From Gilliamella sp. Pas-s25 (lineage in GTDB: Bacteria > Pseudomonadota > Gammaproteobacteria > Enterobacterales > Orbaceae), in contig NZ_WTEV01000004.1 of assembly GCF_009795885.1 (NCBI RefSeq), positions 62,001-126,000 of the forward strand: 64,000 nt of DNA. The letters run 5' to 3'. Numbering within the stretch: position 1 is the first letter of the stretch; the number at the start of each line of letters is the position of its first letter. Shown piece after piece: positions 18,954-26,238 of this stretch. A model generated the notes under the pieces. It ran no database searches. It saw only the letters and a program-made list of their open reading frames with translations, and was not told the DNA's origin. The position numbers were made by a program, and so were the translations under genes.

Positions 18954-19940
18954 CTAAGGTGCGGTGCAAATGACTGCGCGGACGGCGTCGGCAATGTCGC
19001 CGCCGTCGTTGCGGGCGCGGTGGCCGCCGCCGGCGCTCGAGTCGACACCGAACTTGGCGCCGCCGTAGTGCGGGTCGCTCGTCCAGAAGCCGTCGTTGGC
19101 GAAGCCCGCATCAGTGTAGTCGTACATGCTGCCCCACTCCGCGAAAAAGCCAGCGCCTATGTGACGCGTGTAATGATTACCATAGTCAGAGGATGTGCAA
19201 GAAGGTGTTGCACCTAAATTACTACAGATTGAATTGGTTAAATCTCTTACCCGTGGAATTCGATAACCCAAACTATTACACCATGCTAACTGGTCACTAT
19301 AAGTTTTCTCTTGACTACTACGATGGTGACTAGTTATCAATGGACCACTACGATGGACGAACCACTGCCTTAATACAAATCCATATTTTACTACCTCACC
19401 GCCATATATATCTCTACCCACTAACTCAAACGTCTGCGGTAACCTTGGTACAGTAATTCGTCTAGGATTCGGATTATCCCATTGATTGCTTGCCTCTGGA
19501 CCTGTTAGCCTAACACGTGTTACAACTTGTCCCCTATCTTCACGAGGAACCCCAACATCATTAGCTACAACATTTGTCACTGTTGCAGTGATTCCCTCAT
19601 GCGTGACTGGTTCCCATGTCAATTCTTCTATATCTCCAGTTATGAGTAAATCAAAATATAAATTATGCGCACCCGTGGTCGGGAAATTTAGGTTGTATGA
19701 TTCAGGATTGGTTGATTGAATTAAGAAGCCTTTATTAGGATTCCATATGTCAACTGGGCCTGCATATTTGCCGTTACCCCAATATAGAGTCGGCCTTACA
19801 TAATCAATAACTGCAACTAACGTTGAAGGTAAAATTATCGCATCACTACGATTATCCGCTCGAGCTATTTTACCATTCAATGCCTGTAAAAATAATAACA
19901 ATGCTAATACTAGCAAAGCTGTTTTAGGTGATTTGAGCAA
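18954..19940 (-). CDS. Secreted adhesin-like protein with lectin-like variable tail; phase-variable start predicted
   Basis: 328 residues from an in-frame TTG: a hydrophobic export signal (KTALLVLALLLFLQ, cleavage near ARA), an Ig-like stretch (residues about 100-200, LPQTFELVGRDIYGGEVVKYGF) and a C-terminal domain with LAWCNSLGYRIPRVRDLTNS, GAGFFAEWG and FWTSD, ending VICTAP. This tail resembles the C-type-lectin-like ends of intimin/invasin-type adhesins, judged from memory. The more convincing start is ATG 20062 with AGGTGA upstream, but three 7-bp repeats (20027-20047) put it out of frame; four would restore it and add a long n-region to the signal. The last 180 coding bases are strikingly G+C-rich. 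Confidence 0.7.
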   Translation of the reverse strand: MLKSPKTALLVLALLLFLQALNGKIARADNRSDAIILPSTLVAVIDYVRPTLYWGNGKYAGPVDIWNPNKGFLIQSTNPESYNLNFPTTGAHNLYFDLLITGDIEELTWEPVTHEGITATVTNVVANDVGVPREDRGQVVTRVRLTGPEASNQWDNPNPRRITVPRLPQTFELVGRDIYGGEVVKYGFVLRQWFVHRSGPLITSHHRSSQEKTYSDQLAWCNSLGYRIPRVRDLTNSICSNLGATPSCTSSDYGNHYTRHIGAGFFAEWGSMYDYTDAGFANDGFWTSDPHYGGAKFGVDSSAGGGHRARNDGGDIADAVRAVICTAP

Positions 19941-20002
19941 TAATTTCGAAGATATAAATAAGTTTTGTGTAAAAACTCGTCGAATAGGATTATTTGATAA
20001 AT

Positions 20003-20062
20003 TTAAGACATAGGTTTGCCAGTGCTGGTGTCTGGTGTCTGGTGTCTAAAATGATAATGCAT
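20003..20062 (-). other. Out-of-frame leader ORF of the adhesin-like gene
   Basis: ATG at 20062 with Shine-Dalgarno AGGTGA (20074-20069) six bases away reads 19 codons through the three heptamers and stops at TAA 20005-20003. The main frame is open from just after a TAG at the repeat edge down to 18954. One extra heptamer (or two fewer) would join the two. Confidence 0.65.
20027..20047 (-). repeat. Three perfect 7-bp tandem repeats (contingency repeat)
   Basis: AGACACC three times on the coding strand (GGTGTCT on plus). Seven is not a multiple of three, so slippage changes the frame between ATG 20062 and the adhesin-like ORF. Predicted in-frame copy numbers are 1, 4, 7 and so on; the window has 3. 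Confidence 0.75.
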
Positions 20063-20139
20063 TATGGTTCACCTGTCAAGTAATATTTTGTTTTATTTAT
20101 GTTTTTTATGATTATTCGCTTGTTTAATAAGCTTGTTGT

Positions 20140-20168
20140 ACTATAGCGATAAAAGTATAACCGCTTAA
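20140..20168 (-). promoter_or_regulatory. Candidate promoter of the adhesin-like gene
   Basis: Minus strand TTAAGC, a 17-base spacer and TATAGT (20145-20140), about 80 bases before ATG 20062. The -35 is weak and overlaps the inverted repeat 20162-20193. Confidence 0.35.
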
Positions 20169-20193
20169 AAAACATCTGGCTAGTTTTTAAGCG
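20162..20193. terminator. 10-bp inverted repeat between the two family copies
   Basis: CGCTTAAAAA/TTTTTAAGCG with a 12-base loop; a T-run follows on the plus strand. It could be a terminator, or a structured region at the promoter of the downstream gene. Confidence 0.45.
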
Positions 20194-20271
20194 CATTTTT
20201 TTGTAAAGAAATGTGAAGATGGAAACGATTCAACTTTAAAGCGATGGTAATTTTTTAATTAAAATATGGTA

Positions 20272-20298
20272 TTAAGTTTCGTGCCTTTTAACCTTTGG
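20272..20298 (-). repeat. 27-bp flank repeat, copy B
   Basis: Partner of 18682-18708 (24 of 27 identical). The rest of 20199-20525 contains no gene, only flank sequence of the truncated copy. Confidence 0.6.
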
Positions 20299-20373
20299 TG
20301 GAATTATTAATATCGGTGATAACGTTGAGCCAAACATCCCAGTTTGACGTGCTAACCTATCTCCGTTGCTGTC

Positions 20374-20478
20374 ACATTCTGACGCCAGATTAATGACTGT
20401 ATTGACTTTTGAATGTTGTGAAATATAGGTGTATTTTTATCTGCAAAATTGCCGAGATAGAAAATTGATTTTATTAAA
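20374..20478 (-). repeat. Family 3'-flank repeat, copy B
   Basis: Partner of 18492-18596, with GCCAGATTAATGAC and TTGATTTTATTAAA conserved. Confidence 0.6.
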
Positions 20479-20525
20479 CTTTTTACTTGATGTTTTTTTA
20501 ATAAAATCAATTGTTTGTTATATTG

Positions 20526-20563
20526 CCTCTATTTGCACCATAACTACCCCAGTGGTCTAAGGA
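20526..20563 (-). repeat. 38-bp gene-proximal flank repeat, copy B
   Basis: Partner of 18895-18932, directly 3' of the truncated gene copy. Confidence 0.65.
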
Positions 20564-20565
20564 AG

Positions 20566-21300
20566 CTAAGGAGCAATGCAGACAACACTATGGAGGCGGG
20601 GCTGATGGTGGGCGACGTCACCGCTGACCGAGTAAACAACGAACTGATTGCCACTTGCTACCTCATCGCTCGTCCAATATTCTAGAGGGAAAAATTCTCC
20701 GCCTTCGTAATAGGGCATATTACCCCATTCCGTGAAAAATCCTGCTCCTATTCTACGCTGGTAATAATCTCCACTTGATGACGGAGTAGCGCCGTCTACT
20801 CCTATGCATGGAAAATAATATTGCTCTACACCACATTTTGAGTTGGTCAGATCCTTCACGCGCGGCATACTATAACCTAAACGACTACACCACGATGCTT
20901 GCTCAGGATATCCTTTCGATACATTTCCTCGGTTCACGAACCACTTCTGCAATACAAATCCATATTTTACTACCTCATTACCCACACTATCTCTACCCAC
21001 TAACTCAAATGTCTGCGGTAAATTTAGCTTTGCAAATTGACTAGGATTGTCATTGTTCTTGTCAGCTCTTGGTCCCGTTAGTGTAACGCGCGTTACTACT
21101 TCAGGATTGGGGATCCACCAATCGTTTGCTGTTGTCCTTGTCACTGTAGCGGTTATTCCACTGTGAGTAACAGGATACCAAGTCAACTGACTTGTATCTA
21201 CTCCGCCTATGTCTAAATCAAAATATAATCCATTAGCACCCGTTGTCGGAAAATTTCTGTCATATGATGCGGGGTTGGTTGATTGAACTAGAAATCCCTT
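20566..21300 (-). pseudogene. 5'-truncated paralogue of the adhesin-like gene
   Basis: Homology to the neighbouring copy begins at KGFLVQSTNPASYD (about 21300) and runs to the stop, with LPQTFELVGRDSVGNEVVKYGF, ASWCSRLGYSMPRVKDLTNS, GAGFFTEWG and YWTSD, ending VVCIAP. The signal peptide and first 80 or so residues are missing: upstream of the junction the frame meets TAA and the DNA is 3'-flank repeat of a further copy. The internal TTG at 21186 is not a credible start. The tail differs from the intact copy in sequence and length. Confidence 0.75.
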
Positions 21301-21303
21301 AAT

Positions 21304-21385
21304 AACAATATTGACCTTTGGGTGTTATAAAAATTGGAATGTTTTTCTATAAAAATCCATCAGTTAGCGTATTGATTTTAATAAA
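21304..21385 (-). repeat. Family 3'-flank repeat, copy C (relic of a lost third gene)
   Basis: Matches 18492-18596 around ATTGACCTTTGGGT and GGAATGTTTTTCTATAAAA. It abuts the truncated gene body at about 21300, where both partners carry TTAAT/TTATT-like microhomology. This implies recombination that removed the start of copy B together with the gene the flank belonged to. Confidence 0.6.
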
Positions 21386-21535
21386 ATTAATTTATTAATT
21401 ACCGGCTAGATACTTTGCTTCGATTTTTCATTATGTCAATGTTGGCTTAAATATTCCACCTGATAAGAGGATAACCGATGCTTATCCACTATGAGATAAA
21501 AGAATCGATTATCAATTAAAAGAATAAAAAATTGC

Positions 21536-22357
21536 TTATTTAGGTGAATAATCAGCACTAAAATAGTGCTCGCTTATTTTCGATAATTCACCATTACTAA
21601 TGAGCTTTTTGATCCCCTCATTAATATCTTTGGTTAGCTGTTCGCCTTTACTCCCTTTACTGATTAATAAGTAACTGTATGGCGAACCAATACGATCAGC
21701 ATCTTCTTTGCTTAATTCTATTATTTTAAGATTAAGATTATGTTCGTTAATCAATTGTGATAGCATCACTTTATCGATTAATTGAAAATCATATTGTCCT
21801 GTTTCAACATGTTGCAGTACTGGCAATAAATCAGCTTCACTATACACAATTTTAACAGGATTATTGGGATGCTGTTCATTATAAAGCTCTAATGCGGTAG
21901 CATAATTCAGTCCCGGTGTCACTTCGGTTGATTTGCCATTTAGATCAGCAAAGTGTTTAATGTCGTTATTGTTTTTTGCCACCGCAATGGCGTATTGGTT
22001 TTTAAAAATAGGATCAGAATAAAAATATTTTTCTTTGCGCTTTTCATTCATGGCATAATTATTGGCGCCTACCTGATAACGCTGCGCATCAAGCCCAGCT
22101 AAAACAGAAGGAAATTCTGTAATTTCAAAGCTAATCTCATATTGCGGTAATTTTGCAAATATTGCTTTTACCACATCAATATCATACCCCATTAACTCTC
22201 CTTTCTCATCTACTGTGGTGAAAGGGCTCGGTGCACCCGATGTTGCAATAATAATTGTTTCTTTACCTTTTGCTTCTGTGCCATTATTTTGGTTATCACA
22301 GCCAATTAATAATAAAGTTCCTACAGCTAAAATACTTAACCATTTTTTGTAATTCAT
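21536..22357 (-). CDS. Polar amino-acid ABC transporter substrate-binding lipoprotein
   Basis: 273-residue periplasmic binding protein (SBP_bac_3 type). N-terminal lipoprotein signal with lipobox LLIGC, then IIIATSGAPSPFTTVDEKGELMGYDIDVVKAIFAKL and a closing LISNGELSKISEHYF. It is the last gene of a five-gene minus-strand operon (reductase, permease, ATPase, GNAT, binding protein). The substrate is unknown; relatives bind cystine, glutamine or sulfur-containing amino acids. Confidence 0.88.
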   Translation of the reverse strand: MNYKKWLSILAVGTLLLIGCDNQNNGTEAKGKETIIIATSGAPSPFTTVDEKGELMGYDIDVVKAIFAKLPQYEISFEITEFPSVLAGLDAQRYQVGANNYAMNEKRKEKYFYSDPIFKNQYAIAVAKNNNDIKHFADLNGKSTEVTPGLNYATALELYNEQHPNNPVKIVYSEADLLPVLQHVETGQYDFQLIDKVMLSQLINEHNLNLKIIELSKEDADRIGSPYSYLLISKGSKGEQLTKDINEGIKKLISNGELSKISEHYFSADYSPK

Positions 22358-22425
22358 AAGCTATTCCCCCGTAAATTTAGCTCAATACTGCCAACGGATT
22401 GTTTGCACTATTTTTTAGCAATATT

Positions 22426-22851
22426 TTAAATAAAACCCATGTTTCTCATGTCAGTTATATGATCGGCTTGATAACGTGCCATACCTGTTTTCATTACTTC
22501 AAAACCTAAATTTTTATAAAATTCGACGGTTTGTGGATGGGTGTAAAGGATGATATTGCACTGTTTTACTTGATCAACAAGTTTATCAACAATCAGCCGT
22601 CCATACTGCTGGCCATGTAGATGTTGTGCCAATGCAATGTTATATATAGCTGCCTGACAAACACCATCAGATAACGCACGTCCAACACCCACTACTCGTT
22701 TTTTTTCCAGTAAAAATACAACAGCATAGCTATTACGAAACACTAGTTCTTGTGTTTTAGCATCCAATGAACTAAGTCCATAAAAAGCAAGTAAATCAGC
22801 AACATCTTGCCAATTAATTTCATCGCAATGTTGTTGAATAATAATATTCAT
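22426..22851 (-). CDS. GNAT-family N-acetyltransferase
   Basis: 141-residue GNAT protein with the acetyl-CoA-binding stretch AIYNIALAQHLHGQQYGRLIVDKLVDQV and the C-terminal TVEFYKNLGFEVMKTGMARY. It is embedded between the ATPase and binding-protein genes, which suggests that it acetylates the imported compound or a product of it. Bacillus operons for S-modified cysteines also combine an ABC importer with an acetyltransferase, but that link is only suggestive. Confidence 0.82.
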   Translation of the reverse strand: MNIIIQQHCDEINWQDVADLLAFYGLSSLDAKTQELVFRNSYAVVFLLEKKRVVGVGRALSDGVCQAAIYNIALAQHLHGQQYGRLIVDKLVDQVKQCNIILYTHPQTVEFYKNLGFEVMKTGMARYQADHITDMRNMGFI

Positions 22852-22865
22852 TCATACTCCATTTA

Positions 22866-23624
22866 TTAAATTTCATAATCTATTTGCCCAGCAGAGTAAT
22901 ATCTGGCCAAAAAATCTTTCGTTCTTGATTGAGTTGGATTTGAAAACACCTGCTGCGGTGAACCATCTTCAATGATTTGCCCTTTATCTAAAAATAACAC
23001 CCGAGTAGCAATATCATGTACAAAACTCATTTCATGAGAAACTAAAATCATAGTAATACCTGATTTAGCGGCTATTTTGATGGTTGCTAACACTTCACCC
23101 ACCAGTTCAGGATCAAGTGCCGAGGTGGGCTCATCAAGCAACAACACTTTCGGTTCCATAGCTAACGCCCTAGCAATTGCAACTCTTTGCTGTTGCCCAC
23201 CTGATAACTGTTTTGGATAATGATAAATTCGCTCCGCAAGTCCAACCTGAGCCAATTTTTCATAGGCTATCTGCTGCGCTTTATCCTTTGGATATTTTTT
23301 CACAATCATTAATCCTTCCATAACATTTTCTAAAGCATTTTTTTGTTGAAATAAATTGAATTGTTGAAATACCATTGCTGTTTGCTGACGAAATGCGACA
23401 ATTTTATGCTTTTTTCTACAACTAACATTAAATTCAAAATGATCAATACGGATCTGACCTTGTTGTGGTTTTTCTAATAAATTTAAACACCGTAAAAGTG
23501 TTGATTTACCGGCACCCGATGCCCCAATAATTGCGACAATTTCATGGGGACGAATATGAAAGTTAAGTTGATTCAATATCAGATTATGATGAAAAGATAA
23601 TGTTAAATTTTGCACATTAATCAT
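22866..23624 (-). CDS. Amino-acid ABC transporter ATP-binding protein
   Basis: 252-residue ATPase of a polar amino-acid importer. Walker A GASGAGKST, signature LSGGQQQR, Walker B VLLLDEPTSALDPE and the H-loop LVSHEM are intact. The start overlaps the permease stop by 4 bases, so translation is probably coupled. Confidence 0.93.
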   Translation of the reverse strand: MINVQNLTLSFHHNLILNQLNFHIRPHEIVAIIGASGAGKSTLLRCLNLLEKPQQGQIRIDHFEFNVSCRKKHKIVAFRQQTAMVFQQFNLFQQKNALENVMEGLMIVKKYPKDKAQQIAYEKLAQVGLAERIYHYPKQLSGGQQQRVAIARALAMEPKVLLLDEPTSALDPELVGEVLATIKIAAKSGITMILVSHEMSFVHDIATRVLFLDKGQIIEDGSPQQVFSNPTQSRTKDFLARYYSAGQIDYEI

Positions 23625-24361
23625 AATAATTTTCCTCGGCGATAACTTGGAGTGTTAACACTGTCAGAAATGGTTAAACGCTTTTCCAAATATTTCATAA
23701 TCAGTTCAATAATAATGGTTAATGCCCAATAAATTAATGCCAATGAAATATAAACTTCAAAATAACGATAACTATGCCCAGCTAAAGTTTTTCCTCGACC
23801 AGTCATTTCGGTTACCGAACAGACAAATGCTAATGATGTACCTTTTAGTAAACCAATTAACGCATTACCTAAATTAGGTAAGGCCACAATAACAGCTTCA
23901 GGAATGATAATTCTTCGTAACAATTGGCTATAGGTCATGCCCAATGATTGTGCGGCTTCAATCTGCCCTTTGTTCACAGACTGTAATGCTGCGCGGATTG
24001 TCTCTGAATTATAGGCTGCCTCGTTAAACGAAAAGGCAATTAACACAAACAACATTGGAGATATGCCATTAATATTGTAGTGAGTGTCATAAAAATAATT
24101 GATATAACGTAATAAGATAGGAATACCATAAAAGCTTAAATAGAGCTGTACTAATAATGGCGTTCCTCTTATAAAAGAGACAAATACCACTGCTATTTGC
24201 GATAATATCGGTATTTTATTCATTTTGATGATAGCAATAATCAATCCCAATATTACCCCAAGTAGCATCGAGAAAAAGGTAATAAAAAGCGTTACAGGCA
24301 GATAAGCAAGTAACATTGGGATTTGAGTAAAAATCAATCCAACATCTAATATATTTGGCAT
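23621..24361 (-). CDS. Amino-acid ABC transporter permease
   Basis: 246-residue HisM/GlnP-type permease with about five membrane segments and the EAA loop EAAQSLGMTYSQLLRRIIIPEA that docks on the ATPase. It serves alone as permease, presumably as a homodimer. Confidence 0.92.
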   Translation of the reverse strand: MPNILDVGLIFTQIPMLLAYLPVTLFITFFSMLLGVILGLIIAIIKMNKIPILSQIAVVFVSFIRGTPLLVQLYLSFYGIPILLRYINYFYDTHYNINGISPMLFVLIAFSFNEAAYNSETIRAALQSVNKGQIEAAQSLGMTYSQLLRRIIIPEAVIVALPNLGNALIGLLKGTSLAFVCSVTEMTGRGKTLAGHSYRYFEVYISLALIYWALTIIIELIMKYLEKRLTISDSVNTPSYRRGKLL

Positions 24362-24383
24362 TGTAATTATCCCATTAATAAAA

Positions 24384-25355
24384 TTAGTGAGTTGAACTAA
24401 ACTGCTTATCTCGGTTGTGGGGGGTATGCCAATGGCTTACATCTGGTCCTAAAGGTAAGATATCATAAGGATTATGCGCATTGTCGCCCAAAAAATAGCC
24501 TTTCTTTATTGCTTCAAAATCAGTTGTTTCACCAAAAGCAGGTATTTGATAAAGATCTCGAGCATAGGCCCATAAGTTAGGATAGTCGATAATTCGATTA
24601 CGATTGGTTTTAAAAGCGCCATAGTAAGCAACATCAAATCGAGCTAATGTCACATAGAGGCGAATGTCAGAATCAGTTATCTTATCACCAAATAGATAAC
24701 GTGATTGACTCAAACGCTGTTCTAGCTTATCTAATCTATTAAAAACAAGATGATAAGCATGTTCATAAGCTTTTTGCGAACGTGCAAAACCTGCTTTATA
24801 CACGCCATTATTTACTTCATGGAATATTACATCGTTTAACGCATCAATATCCGCACGTAATTTTTCAGGATAAAGATCAGGCGCACCCTTTTTATGGAAA
24901 GGTTTAAATGCGGTTTCCCAATAATAGGTCAGTTTAAAATAATCATTATTGACAACTTTGCCCGTTTTTACATCGACAACCGTTGGCACTGTCGCCCTGC
25001 CGTCATACTCAGAATCAGTTGAAGCATAGATTTCTGGTAGATAACGAATACCCAGTACAGGATCGACACCCCCAGCATCGAGCGAAAATTCCCAGCCATT
25101 AGAGGTTCTAATCGGGCTTACTTTACCTACACTAATTACATCGTCTAATCCCAATAATTTGATAGCTATCATTGAACGATGTGCCCAAGGGCAAATAGCT
25201 GCCCAAATTAAACGATAACGGTCGGCTTCAACAGGTAATTGTTCGGGTTTATCGCCAAATGGCGTATCAAAACGGTTAGCTTGGCGGACAAATGCTCCAT
25301 TTTTGTCAATTTCATTATTTTCATTAGTAACAACCTTTCCTATAGCAAAAGACAT
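24384..25355 (-). CDS. Glutathionyl-hydroquinone reductase (Xi-class GST)
   Basis: 323-residue ECM4/YqjG/PcpF-type enzyme that removes glutathione from glutathionyl-hydroquinones. The catalytic motif ICPWAHR contains the active cysteine, then NDYFKLTYYWETAF and a C-terminal GST helical domain (SRYLFGDKITDSDIRLYVTLARFD). It is first in the ABC-transporter operon, 22 bases before the permease. That linkage suggests processing of an imported thioether or glutathione adduct; this is inference. Confidence 0.88.
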   Translation of the reverse strand: MSFAIGKVVTNENNEIDKNGAFVRQANRFDTPFGDKPEQLPVEADRYRLIWAAICPWAHRSMIAIKLLGLDDVISVGKVSPIRTSNGWEFSLDAGGVDPVLGIRYLPEIYASTDSEYDGRATVPTVVDVKTGKVVNNDYFKLTYYWETAFKPFHKKGAPDLYPEKLRADIDALNDVIFHEVNNGVYKAGFARSQKAYEHAYHLVFNRLDKLEQRLSQSRYLFGDKITDSDIRLYVTLARFDVAYYGAFKTNRNRIIDYPNLWAYARDLYQIPAFGETTDFEAIKKGYFLGDNAHNPYDILPLGPDVSHWHTPHNRDKQFSSTH

Positions 25356-25521
25356 ATGCTTACTCCTTATTATTTTGGTACTGCAAAATTTAACTATCTA
25401 ATATCTTAGTCCAATCTAGCATCAAATATTTTGCAGTTAAAATAACAAATAAGCATATTTATATAATTATCAATTATATAGAAATTAAACTACTATATGA
25501 AAATAGTCTTAAGTTAAATAT

Positions 25522-26223
25522 TTATTTTCCTAAACGTCTATATAATCTTTCTGGACGACCAATCTTTCCGTGATTAAGTTCGACTGTTAATAATTTAATT
25601 TGGACACAATACTCTAAATATCGCCTAGCAGTTGTTTTGCTAATATTGGCTTTTTCTACTATTTCATCAACAGTAAGTGCGTTCTCACTCTGCATAAAAA
25701 TATCTTTCACTTTTTGTAATGTGATTTCCTCAATGCCTTTTGAGTGACGGTTCATATTAACAAAGTCTTTAGTTTGCAAATTGAAAAGCTCATCAATTTT
25801 TCGTTGATTGACGTGTTTTTGTAGGCTTTGTCGATATAAAAAGAGTTCAAAACGCTCAAGTGAATGCTTTAATCGTTGATAAGAGACTGGTTTAATCAAA
25901 TAATCAAATGCTCCATAACGAATTGCTTTACTACAAGTATCCATATCACTTGCTGCGGTAATAAAAATAACATAACAATCTAGATGATTATTGATGATGT
26001 ATTCAAATAATTCTATTCCTTTTCCATCAGGCAAATAGTTATCAAGTAATATTAAGGTTGGTTTTAATTTTTCTACCATTTTTTTAGCTTCAGATAAATT
26101 CGAAGCAATACCTACTACTTTGACTTTTGTATCTTTTTGAATAAACTCTGCATTGAGTTCTGCTAAAATAGGCTCATCTTCAACAATAAGCACTTTAATG
26201 TTATCTTCTTGAAATTCTTTCAT
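25522..26223 (-). CDS. citB: Citrate-responsive response regulator CitB/DpiA
   Basis: 233-residue response regulator: receiver domain (acidic cluster VEDEP, phospho-acceptor D in LILLDNYLPDG, conserved K in YLIKPVS) and a C-terminal helix-turn-helix (VDEIVEKANISKTTARRYLEY) of the CitB/DcuR type. It lies 15 bases after the kinase gene and points away from citS. It presumably activates the citS-citCDEFX genes when citrate is sensed. Confidence 0.88.
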   Translation of the reverse strand: MKEFQEDNIKVLIVEDEPILAELNAEFIQKDTKVKVVGIASNLSEAKKMVEKLKPTLILLDNYLPDGKGIELFEYIINNHLDCYVIFITAASDMDTCSKAIRYGAFDYLIKPVSYQRLKHSLERFELFLYRQSLQKHVNQRKIDELFNLQTKDFVNMNRHSKGIEEITLQKVKDIFMQSENALTVDEIVEKANISKTTARRYLEYCVQIKLLTVELNHGKIGRPERLYRRLGK

Positions 26224-26238
26224 ATAATTGCCTTTCTA

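Noticed and set aside
19020-19719. Plus-strand ORFs in the GC-rich tail and gene body (19020-19217, 19486-19719)
   Set aside because: Antisense shadows of the secreted-protein gene without ribosome-binding sites or family similarity.
20051-20079. TTGACA-17-TATCAT on the minus strand as promoter of the adhesin-like gene
   Set aside because: It overlaps the Shine-Dalgarno and ATG 20062 and would start transcription inside the heptamers, leaving only a TTG without ribosome-binding site. The translation-start reading explains more, though this remains the main competing view.
18954-21300. A complete diversity-generating retroelement
   Set aside because: No reverse transcriptase, accessory gene or template repeat is present in the window; only a possible variable target is seen.
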